DNA of 64,000 nt from Karstenula rhodostoma CBS 690.94 (Eukaryota > Ascomycota > Dothideomycetes > Pleosporales > Didymosphaeriaceae), in the NCBI GenBank assembly GCA_010093485.1, contig MU001509.1, positions 1,083,267 to 1,147,266 on the forward strand, written 5' to 3'. The notes below the pieces were generated by a model that saw only the letters and a program-made list of their open reading frames with translations, made no database searches and was not told the DNA's origin. Below, piece after piece: positions 14,201 to 25,460 of the stretch. Each line of letters opens with the position of its first letter. Position 1 is the first letter of the stretch. The position numbers were made by a program, and so were the translations under genes.

Positions 14201-17200
14201 ATAATAGGGTATATTATTATCTATAGCTCGTTAGATTTAGTTAGATTAATTCTAAGGTACTAGTAATATATTAGTAGACTTAGAAACTATAAGTATTATA
14301 CTATTAAGTAGGATTTATAGTATACTTAGGATAGGTATTTTAATTATATTCTCTTCTTATATATTATTAATAACTAATAGAGTATAGGATAGGAGAAAGT
14401 AATATAGGTAGTAGTACCTACCTATATATATTTTTCTCCTAATAAGAATTATTCTTTTTAATACTATTAACTCTCTATAGTTAGATTTCTTATATATTAA
14501 TAGGTATATACTAAGTCTATTTTAGCTAGCCTTATACTATTCCTATTTTAGTTAGTTTAGTACTATACCCTTTTTAGTTAGTCTATATATAGATACTAGG
14601 TATACCTTAGCCACTTTTTTAGTCCCTTTATATATTAGTAAAGTATAATACCTTCTTATCCCCTCTACTTTATTAAGCCACCCTACCTTATAGTGAATCT
14701 CTATAATATAAGGAATAGATAATTAAAAAAGAAATTATAATTAACCCTTTACTACCTTATATATATAAAACTAATAGTTTAGTAGAGTAAGCTAGAAAAG
14801 AGCTAATTAAATAAATAGTAAAAATAAAGTCTAGTATAAATCTACTAATAAAACTATAGCTAGAGATTATAGATATAATAGTCTAGCTATATAATATAAG
14901 CCCAAGTACAGTATATAACTTCTAATTACTAAATAAAGTATTAAATAGCTAGTTCTAATAGTACTTTTAGTACTATAAGCCTATAATTATATAATATATA
15001 ATAGTAGATCTCTATCTAGACTAGAATAGGATTTATACCTATAGATACTAAGTATATCCTCTAATAAAGGATCGCGAAGCTAGATATAATAAAAGGGGAT
15101 TTAAAATAAATCTAAAAGCTTATATTAGATATTTAGTAGACTATTAAACTTTTAATATCTATAGAATATAGGTTCTAGTACTTAATTAAGTAATTATAAC
15201 TAGGAATATTATATTTAATAAGATAACCTTCTACTAAGGAGTATATAAAGTTAAGCTCCTAAAAATAGAAACTCTAAAAATTATAGAAAGTATTTATAAG
15301 GATAAAGTTAATAATCTAGAAGATATATTTAATATAATTAATCTTACTTCTAGCTTAAATAAGTATACGAGTACTATAAGAATTAAGGATACTAAGTAAT
15401 TATTTAGAAGTAAAGGATTAGAGTAAATAGATTCTAAGAATAGCTAGCTAAAGAATTAGGAAGTAATAATACTAACTACTATATAAGTTATAGGTATAGC
15501 TAGCTAGTAGCTAGAAATTTATATAGACTAAGATTTAAGTATAGGACTTATAACTCTAGATATAATATTATAGCTAGATATTATAGAGACTAATTAATAT
15601 AATTATAAGGATACTAAGAGCTACTAAAATTAGAATTTAACTAAAAGAGCTAATAAACTAGAGCTTTAGAATAATACTTCCCTAGAATAGGAGCTTTAAA
15701 ACCCTACTACTACCTCTTAATCTAGTATAACTAACTCTATATTATTAAATAAAGTAGGAAATCTATTAGTAAGTTAAAAGTAATAGTATATCTTCCCTAT
15801 AGTAAATAGAGTAAGTAAATAACTTTAAAAAGAGGTACCTAAAATTAACTAACTAATAAGTAGGTATTTACTAGTTTAAAAGTTAAGATAATAAGATATA
15901 GATTATAATAATTAACTAGAGGGTAGATTAAATTTTAGTATATATATACTAATAGTAGATTTATCTTTAAAAGATAATTTCTAAATTAACTTTATATATA
16001 TATTTATATTAGGAGTAGATAAAATCTAGGATAAGTATAAAGATTATAAGATACTAAATATAGTAGTTATAGTAACTATATTTAAGAAACTAAAATTAGT
16101 AATATTACTAGCTTATTTATATAGAGATAAGTTATTACTAGAACTAATACTCTAGAAATATCTACTTTCCTATCCTCTAGAAAAGCTATTTAAGTAGGCT
16201 ATAATTAAAGAGATTACTACCCTATAGTAGAAAGGAACTTAGATAAAACTACCCTAATTATAAGTAATAGAATACCTACTCTTATTAAAATAGGTATTTA
16301 TATATAAGTTTAATTAAAATAGTTAGTTTAAGAATTATAAAGCTTATATTATAGTTAGAGGAGATTTTTAACTAAAGGATACTCTATACTTAATCTATAC
16401 TACTATACTTATAGTAAAGTTATTCTAAGTAGTAATAGTAATTACTATAGAGTTTAACTTTAAAATTAAATAATATAATATTATAGGAGTATTCCTAAAT
16501 ACTATAATTATAATAGATAATCCTATAACCTATAAACTTCTAGATAGGTTTAAAATACTAGAAATATATATAAGATTAAATTAAGCTCTTTATAGTTTAA
16601 GAGACTTACTACTTCTCTAGTATAAAGAGTTTTCCTGCTCGCTTAGAGCTAAAGGGCTTAAAGCTTTAAAGAAAGAGCCTTATTTATTCTTTTCTAGAGA
16701 TTAGAAAATCCTAGTACTATTTTATATAGATAATATACTACTTCTATATTATAATAATTATAGAGAGTAAGCTTAAATACTATAAAATAAAGTTATAAAT
16801 AAATATAAAATTAAAGATAAGGGACTAGTTAAGTAGTTTCTTAGAATATAAGTAATTAAAAATTAAGATAATTAGATAATTATACTTATATATAATATAT
16901 ATATTAATAAGATTATAAAAAGATTTAAGCTTTATAAAGCTAGTAGCTTCCTGTCTACTCCTCTCTTAATTAATAAGCTTAAAAAGAGTAAAGGTAAAGT
17001 ATTACTATAGTAGATTAAGAGTTATTAAGAGAAGATTAGATTAGTATTATATATAGTAATTATACTATAACTAGATATTATATTTATTATATTAAAACTA
17101 TCCTTCTTCCTTACTAACCTAAGTATAAAGTATAAAGTAGTAGTTAATTAAATAATTCTATACCTCTATAGAACACGCTAGAAAGTAATTTAGTTTAGTA

Positions 17201-19303
17201 GATATAATAGTCTAGACCTACTTATCTATAGAGATATATCTTTTATAGATAATCTACTAATAAAATAATTATTCTATAGATATATTACTCTACTATTTAG
17301 TAGCGCTATTCTATAAAAAGTAGCTTACTAAAGTATAATTATAACTTTAACTATAAAAGTAGAGCTTCTTACTCTAGAGTATATTAGTAAAGAAGTAATA
17401 GCTTTAAAGTATTTCTTTACTAAATTTATACTAGACTTAGAATTACTCTAGTAAATCTACTATAATAACTAATAGATAATTAGACTAGTAATTAGAAAAA
17501 ATAAAAAAATTACTATATACCTTTAATATATTAATATCTAGAATATATAGCTATAATAAAAGTATATAAAGGGATTATTTAAAGTTTTATATTTTAAAAT
17601 AAGTAAAATACCTATAGATAGTTTAATAAAAGTACTATTAAAGTAGTAGTTTACTAAATTTATATAGCTACTTAATCTTTAAGATATAAGTTTTATAATT
17701 ATAGATATAGAAGAAGTAAAGTAAATAGAGATTTATTAGATTTAATTATAAAAAGTACTTTTTAACTAAAGAATAAAAGAAAAATAAAGGAAAAATAAAA
17801 AAAATCTATCCTACTTAAATATATTAAGTATCTAATTAAAAAGCTTATAAAACTAAGTATACTACTATACTTTTAATATATTAGAGTACCTAGTATACCT
17901 ATATCTAAAACTACTCTAACTATAAATAAGAGATTTCTTAGTTTTAAAAAACTTACTATAACTATATAGATACTTCTTAAAGTAATTAAAGTTAGGCTAT
18001 TACTAATCTATACTATAATAACTAATATTTAAGCCTACCTTATAAAGCTACTATAAAGTATAGTATTTATAAGGAGTAGATATACTATACTTAGAAGTAT
18101 ATATAGCCTCCTATAAGTCTACCTTCTAGCTATCTATAAAGTAGACTTACTAGAAGATAAATAAAATAGGGATAAGAGTAGTAAAAGTAAAAATAGAAAT
18201 AAAAAAAGTAGAGATAAAAATAAAAATAAAAGTAAATAAAGATAGAATAGAAATAGGTAGAATAGAAATAAGAGTAAAAGGAGTAGAAAAAGAGTTAGTT
18301 ATTAAGTAGGAGTTCTATAAAGGTATAAGAAGGGTCTTTTAATTCTTATTTTAATCCTTTAGTATAGCTTAAATATACTACTATAAATAATTAACCTCGC
18401 GAGCCTATATATAATTAGTAAAAATCTAAGTAATAAGGAAGATAAGAAAAGCTTATATTAAAGTTTAGATTATTATAGAATAGGATAAAGTATATTATAT
18501 ATATAGCTAGGAATAATAGACTATAATAATTAGTAAAACTTAACTAAATAAGTAGAGAATCTAGCTTATATTAATTTATATAAGTATATATAATAGTAAA
18601 AATAGTATCTAGTCTACTAGTTTATAATATTATAGTAGAGGCTATCTAACCTACTACTTAAGGTATTTATTAAGTAGCTAAGGTAGCTTATTAGCTAAAT
18701 AGCCTTAATATATTCTTTTTCTATAACTAAAGGAGTATATAATATTATTAGAGAAGTTTAGCTAAGAGTATAGAAAATAGACTAAGTAGGAGGGTAACTA
18801 GATTAATAAGTTATTTAAAGAGTTATAGTAAATCTTTTAGTAATAGCTACTTATTTAGCTTTAAGTCTCTATTCTTATTTAAATACTTTAGTAGTATAAG
18901 CTTTAGTAGCGTTATTAGCTATCTAAAAGGTATAAATAGAGTATTAAAAAATAAAAGGTAAGAATATACTATAAGATAAGATAATAGGGATAAAAAAGAG
19001 AAGTTTAAAAGATATAAAAAATACCTTCTTATCTTACCTATCTTTACTAGTTTATATTATATAATAATTACTTACCTTATTTACTATTACTTACTATATC
19101 TAGTTATAAGGCTACTACTATTTATAAGTACTATATTAAGTACTAAGAAATTCTTACTCTAGCTAATTAGTATTATAATACTAATAATAGTATAATATAA
19201 GTAGAAAATTATAGTCTAAACTATATATTTCTAAAAGGAAGCTAATCTAAATAATTAAATTCTACTAGTAGATAAATAATAAGTACTATTTACCTAGAGG
19301 GTA

Positions 19304-19509
19304 TATTAAGAATATAAATAATACTTAATAATATTAGGGTTTATAGAGCTCTAATTAGCTATAATAAAGGGTACCTTAATCTAAGTACTAAACTAATTTA
19401 GAACGAGTATAGTATATAACTAGTCTTTCTAGTAATCTTTTCTTATATAGTAATTTAATTAATTCGCTCCCTAAATAAAGGGATATTTAAGCTCCTTTTC
19501 TCTACTATA
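19304..19509 (+). repeat. Family 2 3' LTR
   Basis: A 206-bp LTR, the same length as the 5' copy, preceded by the purine tract CCTAGAGGGTA at 19293-19303. Confidence 0.87.
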
Positions 19510-19514
19510 ATTAT
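19510..19514. repeat. Right target-site duplication of family 2 element
   Basis: ATTAT directly after the LTR that ends at 19509; copy B LTR sequence resumes behind it. Confidence 0.85.
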
Positions 19515-19584
19515 ATAATATATAACTAACCTATCTATATCTATAGTTTATAGTAATCTATTATTATTTATAGTGGATTTAATA
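19515..19584 (+). repeat. Copy B second LTR, right part
   Basis: The last 70 bp of the LTR interrupted at 11036. With one target duplication removed, the two parts rejoin into a 286-bp LTR aligned to the others. Confidence 0.87.
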
Positions 19585-19688
19585 GTACTATACTATTTAA
19601 AAAAATCTAAGACTATTTTTATTAAGTACTCTAAGCTATTACTTATAATCTAGCTTAGATAGTTTAGGGGTACTAAGCTAAAGGGGTA
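19585..19688 (+). repeat. 104-bp repeated internal 3' end of copy B
   Basis: It matches 10717-10820 over its whole length, including the purine tract next to the LTR. The join to the preceding LTR shares the short sequence AATA with the internal donor, which suggests fusion at microhomology or an internal deletion of a tandem element. Confidence 0.85.
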
Positions 19689-19974
19689 TATTAGATTATA
19701 TATATATATTATTACCTATAGTATAATATACTTACTATTATAGTAAGTTATAGTAACTACTAGTAGTAGTAGATAGTAAGTATAAAAGAAGAGACTAGAA
19801 TATTTTATACTATTAGAACTAGTATAGGGTACTAAGGTACTATTTAAGGGTATATCTTAGCTAGACTTAGAATAATAATTAATTATAATAATTTATATAA
19901 ATATATAATATATAACTAACCTATCTATATCTATAGTTTATAGTAATCTATTATTATTTATAGTAGATCTAATA
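19689..19974 (+). repeat. Copy B third LTR
   Basis: A 286-bp LTR following the repeated purine tract. It ends at AGATCTAATA directly before the AACCT target duplication. Confidence 0.87.
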
Positions 19975-19979
19975 AACCT
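19975..19979. repeat. Right target-site duplication of copy B
   Basis: AACCT directly after the third LTR of copy B. The sequence that follows aligns with the leader of the other family 1 copies. Confidence 0.85.
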
Positions 19980-22900
19980 ATAAAAACCTTTTTTACTATC
20001 TCTATATAGTATATAGAATAGCTAATAGTATTAGAAATATAAATAAGAGCTAACTAAATATAATATAGTTTTATTAAGTATAATATCTAAAATAATCCCT
20101 TAATATAAAAATAGATATATATATCTAAATAAGTATAATCTAGAATATTATAAATTAAATAGTTATATACTCTTATATTAACCTAAATATTAAAGGCTAG
20201 TAATAAGTAACTAGAAGGATAGAAAATTACTATAATCCTTATAAGTTTTTAAATAACCTCTTAATTTAATTCTTATATATATCTACTATAAACCTTATTA
20301 ATTTTTAACTTAAGTACTATATATTATATCTTTAATAATATTAATTAATTTATTTTACTCTAGTTACTAATACTAGAAGACTTTATATAGATAGGTAATA
20401 TATAAGTCTAGATATAAGGATATAAAAGTATTTACTTTAAACTATAAAATTATTAAAAAAATAGTATAATTAGGCTTAATAATATAGCTTACTACCCTAA
20501 CCTATTCTATAACTTAGTATTCTTTTAACTACTTAGATATTAAGGACTATAGTAGAATACTAAATTAGAACCTATAGTACTAAAATAGATTAATAATATT
20601 ATTATAATAGAACTATAAAAGCTATATAGTTAATAGGTACTAGAGTATAAACTTACTAATAGTATTTATACTATTATATAAAATATAGTATATACTATAT
20701 ATAAGATAATAATATATATAAAGTATAAAGTAAAAATTATAAATATAATTATATAATATAAATAACTAGACTATCTAGAACTAAATATACTTAAGTACTT
20801 AGTATAGTAAGCTAAGGGGGTATATATTAAAGGTATCCCTATAGTAAAATATAATACCTATAAATAAACTAAATTAAAATAATAGATTAGATATATACCT
20901 TAACTAAATAATTAAGGACCTAGTAAGTATATTATAATTAACTTTTATAACTTTAAACCTAATAGTTCTACTAAAGAGAAAAACTAAATATTAATTACTA
21001 ATTAATACTTTAATTATATATAGGACTTCTACTTTAAAAATAACTATCTAATAAAAACTATTATTAAGATACTTAATAGTTTTATACTATTTATAAAAGT
21101 ATAGTTTAGTATAATAGTTAAGATTATTAAATTAGATAATAAAATCTTTATAGTAAAAGTAGATATTAAATACTAGTATATAAGCTAAGGTATTAAAATT
21201 AAGCCCTTAGTACTAGATATATAAATATAAAATAAAGGAGCTAAGTACTTAAAAGGTATAATAAAAGAAAAAGCCTATATAATATAACTTAATATAAACC
21301 TTTTATAGAAAATATAGTCTAAGATTACTAAGGCTATAGTATACCTATATAATTAAATACTAAATTATAAGAATTACTAGTATTTACTATATAAGGTATT
21401 CTTTATAATAGTTACCCTTATTAATAAAATAGTAACTTAGCCTTAGAAACTAAACCTAGTATACTTTAAAGTATATAGAAGTAAAGTCTTTACTATAACT
21501 AATAATATATAGTATAAGAAAGGTAAACTATAAAGACTTAATCTAAAGATATAGATTAGATACCTTATAGAATATTAATTAATAAATATCTAGTATATAT
21601 AAATTCTATTACTATTAAAAGTAATTAGTATTTATAATATTATATTTAATAAAGATATAATATTTAATAGAATATAGGAAGAGCTTATAGATAACCTTAT
21701 ATATAGTACTCTAAAAGAGATTATATTATAGGTTAGAACTATAGAGAGACTACCCGCTCTAATAACTAAATTAGAGATAACTTTATTTTATAAAAATAAG
21801 TTAGTTATAATAAATTATAGTAACTTATAATAATAATAAAAGATATTAGAAAAGTTACTAAAAAAAAAGTATAATAGTACCTATTTATTATTACTAATAA
21901 TACTACTACTAGTTATATTATTAGTATAACTTATAATATAAAATATACTATTACTAAAAGTATAAGTAGTAAATAATTATATATAGTAATTAATAGTAGC
22001 TAGTATAAAGATTATACTCTAAGTAGCTATATTTATAGTAGGTACCCTAGTAGGTTATAAAGGTATATATAAAGGCTATAACCTTAATAAAATATAAATA
22101 AAATAAATACTTATAAAAGGATTAAAGCCTTATTAAAACTAGTTACTACTACTACTAATAATTTAAACTAGACTTAAGGATTACCTAATAGGGGAATTAT
22201 TTTAAAAAACTAAATATAAATATTTTACTAGCTATTAATAAATAAACTTATAGATAGAAGTACTATAGAAACTAATTAAATAAATAGATTACTAAATCCT
22301 TAACTATATATAGGTATATACCTATAAACTTAATAAATATTATTAATTTCTAAAGTATAAGGCTTAACTAGTTATATAAAGAGACTAGTAGAAGGATATT
22401 ACTCTATAAAATACCTATATAGTAATCTTAACTAATTAATTATTCTATATATTTATAGTAATAGCTACTAGGTATAATCTTAAACTAAAATAATATAATA
22501 TAATTAACGCGTTTATATATATAATACTTAATTAAGAAGTCTATATAAGGATATTTATAAGGTACTAAAAGAGAGGTATAATTCTTAAACTATAGAAGGC
22601 CCTTTATAGACTTTAAATCTTATCTAAGCTATAGTAGAAAGAATTTACTATAATACTTAAAGGTATAGGTTTTACTATAATTCTATATAAACTATACTAT
22701 ATAATTAAGGATAATATTATTATCTTCTTTTATATAGATAATATTATTATTACTTATTACTAAATAAAGGAGTTAGTAGTAACTAAAATAGTAGAACTAC
22801 TTAAATAAAAATATACTATAACTAGAGGAGATAATCTATAATAGTTTCTTAGTATAGAGGTTATTTAAAAATAAGACTAGTAATTTATATAATTATTATA

Positions 22901-23810
22901 GACCTTATATATTAAGAAAATTTAATAACTAGTAAATAAAACTAATTACTACTATAATATACCTATAACTAGTATAGAGCTTAAACTTTAAAAAAGTCTA
23001 GCCTTATTATTAGAGATTAATAAGTATTAATAAAAGATTAGATTACTATTATTTATAATAGTTATAATATAACTAGATATTACTTTTATTATATTATAAC
23101 TAGCCTAGTTTCTATTAAATATAGGCTAAGTATATTAAAATACTATTAATAAAGTATTATTATATCTCTTAGCTACTAAATATAAGGATCTATAGCTTAG
23201 AGGTAGATTATATCTCTAGATTACTAGTAATACCTTATTTACTAATAATATAATTAATAGGAAAAGCTTATAGGGCTATATAATTAAATTATTTAATAGT
23301 CTAATAATATAGAGAGTAAATAAATAAAATACTATTATTACCTCTATAATAGAGGTAAAACTACTTACCCTATTATAGGTAGCTAAGGAAGCTATCTATA
23401 TTTTAAGATTATTAAAGAAGCTTAGGATTATATTACCTAGCTCTATAATTATAATATAATATAATAATTAATAGATAATTTACTTAGTAACTTAGAAAGT
23501 ATTAAAACTCTAAACTAAGCTCTAATATATTAATATCTATAATTACTAGCTATAATAAAAAGTCTCTATAGAAATAATTACTATTAAGTATATTAAGTTA
23601 GCTAAAATAATTACTAATAAACTTATAAAGATACTACTAGTAAATAAATAGCTAGACTTTCTTAACTAGCTTAAATTAGTTAATATAGAAAATTAAAAGG
23701 TAATAAGTACTATACTATTTAAAGAAATCTAAGATTACTTTTATTAAATACTCTAAGCTATTACTTATAATCTAGCTTAAATAGTCTAGGGATACTAAGT
23801 TAAGGGGGTA

Positions 23811-24097
23811 TATTAGATTATATATATATATTATTATCTATAGTATAGTATATTTACTATTATAGTAAGTTATAGTAACTACTAGTAATAGTAGATAGTA
23901 AGTATAAAAGGAGAGGCTAGGATATTTTATACTATTAGGACTAGTATAGGGTACTAAGGTACTATTTAAGGGTATATCTTAGCTAGACTTAAAATAATAA
24001 TTAATTTATAATAATTTATATAAATATATAATAAATAACTAACCTATCTATATTTATAGTTTATAGTAATCTATTATTATTTATAGTAAATCTAATA
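23811..24097 (+). repeat. Copy C 3' LTR
   Basis: A 287-bp LTR preceded immediately by the purine tract at 23802-23810 and followed by the AATAT duplication. Confidence 0.88.
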
Positions 24098-24102
24098 AAT
24101 AT
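24098..24102. repeat. Right target-site duplication of copy C
   Basis: AATAT directly after the LTR that ends at 24097; partner of 5216-5220. Confidence 0.8.
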
Positions 24103-24916
24103 ATAGGTATATAGACTACCTATATACTAGATATAGTAAATACTAGAATAGTTTCTATAAATTATAAAGAGAAATATAAAATCCCTTTCTAAGTTTTATA
24201 CTAGCTTAATAAATAATATAGTATTTTAGAAGTAAATCTTAAATCTATTATAGTAAAATAATATAATAATATACTTATAAGGCTAACTAGATAATATAAA
24301 TAGCTATTTCTATAACCTATTTTTTAAACTATTACTAGTATCTATATAGTATATAGTTAATAATCTATATATAAGTATAGGTATCTATATAATAGACTTA
24401 TAATAGTATTATTAATATATCCTTAATAATAAGATAATAATATAGATATTAAGTATATAGTAGAGTAATATATATTATAGTTTATATATTACTTTTAAAA
24501 GGTACTTTAGAGTTACCTTTAGTATAGTAAAGTACCTTATAAAGAATCTATAAAATAATATAAAGTAGGTATTAATTAGATTATAGAAATATATAGATAT
24601 AGCTTAGTAAGAATATCTATAGTAGATTATAAATAAATTAAAAGGACTATAAAAGTATATATAGATAAAGAATATATTAAATAATATTAGAATAATATAT
24701 AAAAGTAATTATACTAAAAGTATAATTAAAAAGTATATTATTAATAAGGGAAGGTTTATTAATATATTAAATTACTTTATTAAAAACTCTAGTAAAGATA
24801 TTAGTAAAAGCTTTAAGGATATTAAAGAGATAAATATAGATTCTAGTAGAGACTTTAATAAAAACTTTAATAGAAACTATAGTAATATTAAAGAGGTAGA
24901 TATTACTTATAATAGA

Positions 24917-25024
24917 GACTTTAGTAAAGACTCTAATAAAGACCCTAGTAAAGGCCCTAATAAAAACTTTAATAAAGGCCCTAATAAAGACTTTAGTAAA
25001 AACCTTAATAAAAACTCTAATAAA
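24917..25024 (+). repeat. 12-bp minisatellite, nine units, decayed
   Basis: Nine consecutive 12-bp units of the type GACTTTAGTAAA, GACCCTAGTAAA or GGCCCTAATAAA, without any indel. More degenerate units lie upstream (about 24,790-24,916). A period of 12 is four codons, and one frame reads as X-(F/S/P/L)-(S/N)-K repeats, so this may be the remnant of a low-complexity coding region. The surviving C bases are in CC and CT context, as expected after RIP. Confidence 0.85.
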
Positions 25025-25070
25025 GTTAATAGTTAGTACTATAATATTATATAACTAGCTAGTATATAAT

Positions 25071-25265
25071 AGAGTTTTAGTTTTAGATTCTAGTATTAAT
25101 AGTTAATTATTAATACTATAATAAATATATATAATAGAGCTCTAGCCTTAGATTCTAGTACTAATAATTAATTATTAATATTATAATAAATATATATAGT
25201 AGAGTTTTAGTCTTAGATTTTAGTATTAATAGTTAACTATTAGTATTATACTAGATATATATAGC
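25071..25265 (+). repeat. 65-bp tandem repeat, three units
   Basis: Three units start at 25071, 25136 and 25201, each beginning AGAG(T/C)T(T/C)TAG. They differ mainly by C/T and A/G transitions. The function is unknown. Confidence 0.85.
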
Positions 25266-25460
25266 TCTATAGCTTATAAATAAAATAAATTTTATAGAAA
25301 TTTAAAAATATATAAAAATAAATTAAATATTTAAAATAAATTTATATAAACTTATAATATTTTCTAGGGATACTAAAATAGGTATATTAAATTATTATAA
25401 TAGGGAAATTTAATTATACTATACTATATAAAAGGATATACTATTTAGGGAAATTTAAAA

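Larger units (their letters stand above)
11037..19509 (+). mobile_element. Copia family 2 element (innermost insertion)
   Basis: This 8473-bp element has two 206-bp LTRs and is flanked by ATTAT (11032-11036 and 19510-19514). It sits inside the second LTR of copy B. Reading through the stops shows the Copia order on the + strand: gag-like sequence at about 11,400-12,400; a protease-like stretch with an STxYFINNQN pattern at about 12,590-12,640; integrase sequence around 14,740-15,240; and reverse transcriptase at about 15,950-17,300 with YVDD altered to YIDN near 16,721-16,745. A stretch of about 1.6 kb (13,090-14,700) does not read as integrase and may be a further insertion. It keeps more CA/TG than the surrounding copies, which fits a later arrival. 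It is dead. Confidence 0.87.
5575..19974 (+). mobile_element. Copia family 1, copy B, three-LTR form nested in copy C
   Basis: Copy B starts with an LTR (5575-5860), continues with a full internal region (5861-10820) and a second LTR split by the family 2 element (10821-11036 plus 19515-19584, together 286 bp). Then come a 104-bp repeat of the internal 3' end (19585-19688, matching 10717-10820) and a third LTR (19689-19974). The 5-bp repeat AACCT flanks the whole (5570-5574 and 19975-19979) and lies in the leader of copy C, so the three-LTR unit looks like one insertion. A one-unit element would be 5532 bp. Decayed pol motifs are readable through the stops: RT with YVDD altered to YIDN near 9734-9757, then RNase H. 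The frames are closed throughout. Confidence 0.87.
5221..24097 (+). mobile_element. Copia family 1, copy C (outermost element of the nest)
   Basis: Copy C consists of 5221-5574 and 19980-24097 (about 4.47 kb), split by the insertion of copy B. Its LTRs are at 5221-5507 and 23811-24097, and the whole is flanked by the 5-bp direct repeat AATAT (5216-5220 and 24098-24102). Compared with copy B it lacks about 1.06 kb of gag-side sequence (B positions about 6018-7077); the junction lies near 20,070. The RT region near 22,722-22,752 reads as a RIP-altered YVDD motif (YIDN). A purine tract (AAGGGGGTA) precedes the 3' LTR, which fixes the + orientation. It is the oldest of the three nested insertions and is non-functional. 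Confidence 0.88.
1..25460. repeat. AT-rich RIP isochore of decayed Copia retrotransposons
   Basis: The stretch is overwhelmingly A/T, and the dinucleotides CA and TG are nearly missing; the surviving C is almost always in CT, CC or occasionally CG. This is the signature of repeat-induced point mutation, which converts CpA to TpA on either strand of repeated DNA in ascomycetes. No reading frame stays open: W codons have become TAG and Q codons TAA. Composition changes abruptly at about 25,460, where CA/TG-rich, GC-balanced DNA starts. The content is mainly two Copia families, described separately. No telomere repeat is seen, so a subtelomeric position cannot be claimed. Confidence 0.95.
24103..25460. 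other. Unassigned RIP-degraded flank up to the isochore edge
   Basis: AT-rich, CA/TG-depleted DNA outside copy C. It resembles neither Copia family. The part before 24,780 reads through stops as K/Y/I-rich formerly coding-like sequence; the part from 24,780 holds two tandem repeats, described separately. The base composition switches at about 25,460. Confidence 0.55.

Noticed and set aside
24917..25265. Repeats considered as a CRISPR array
   Set aside because: Units are contiguous without spacers and the host is a eukaryote.
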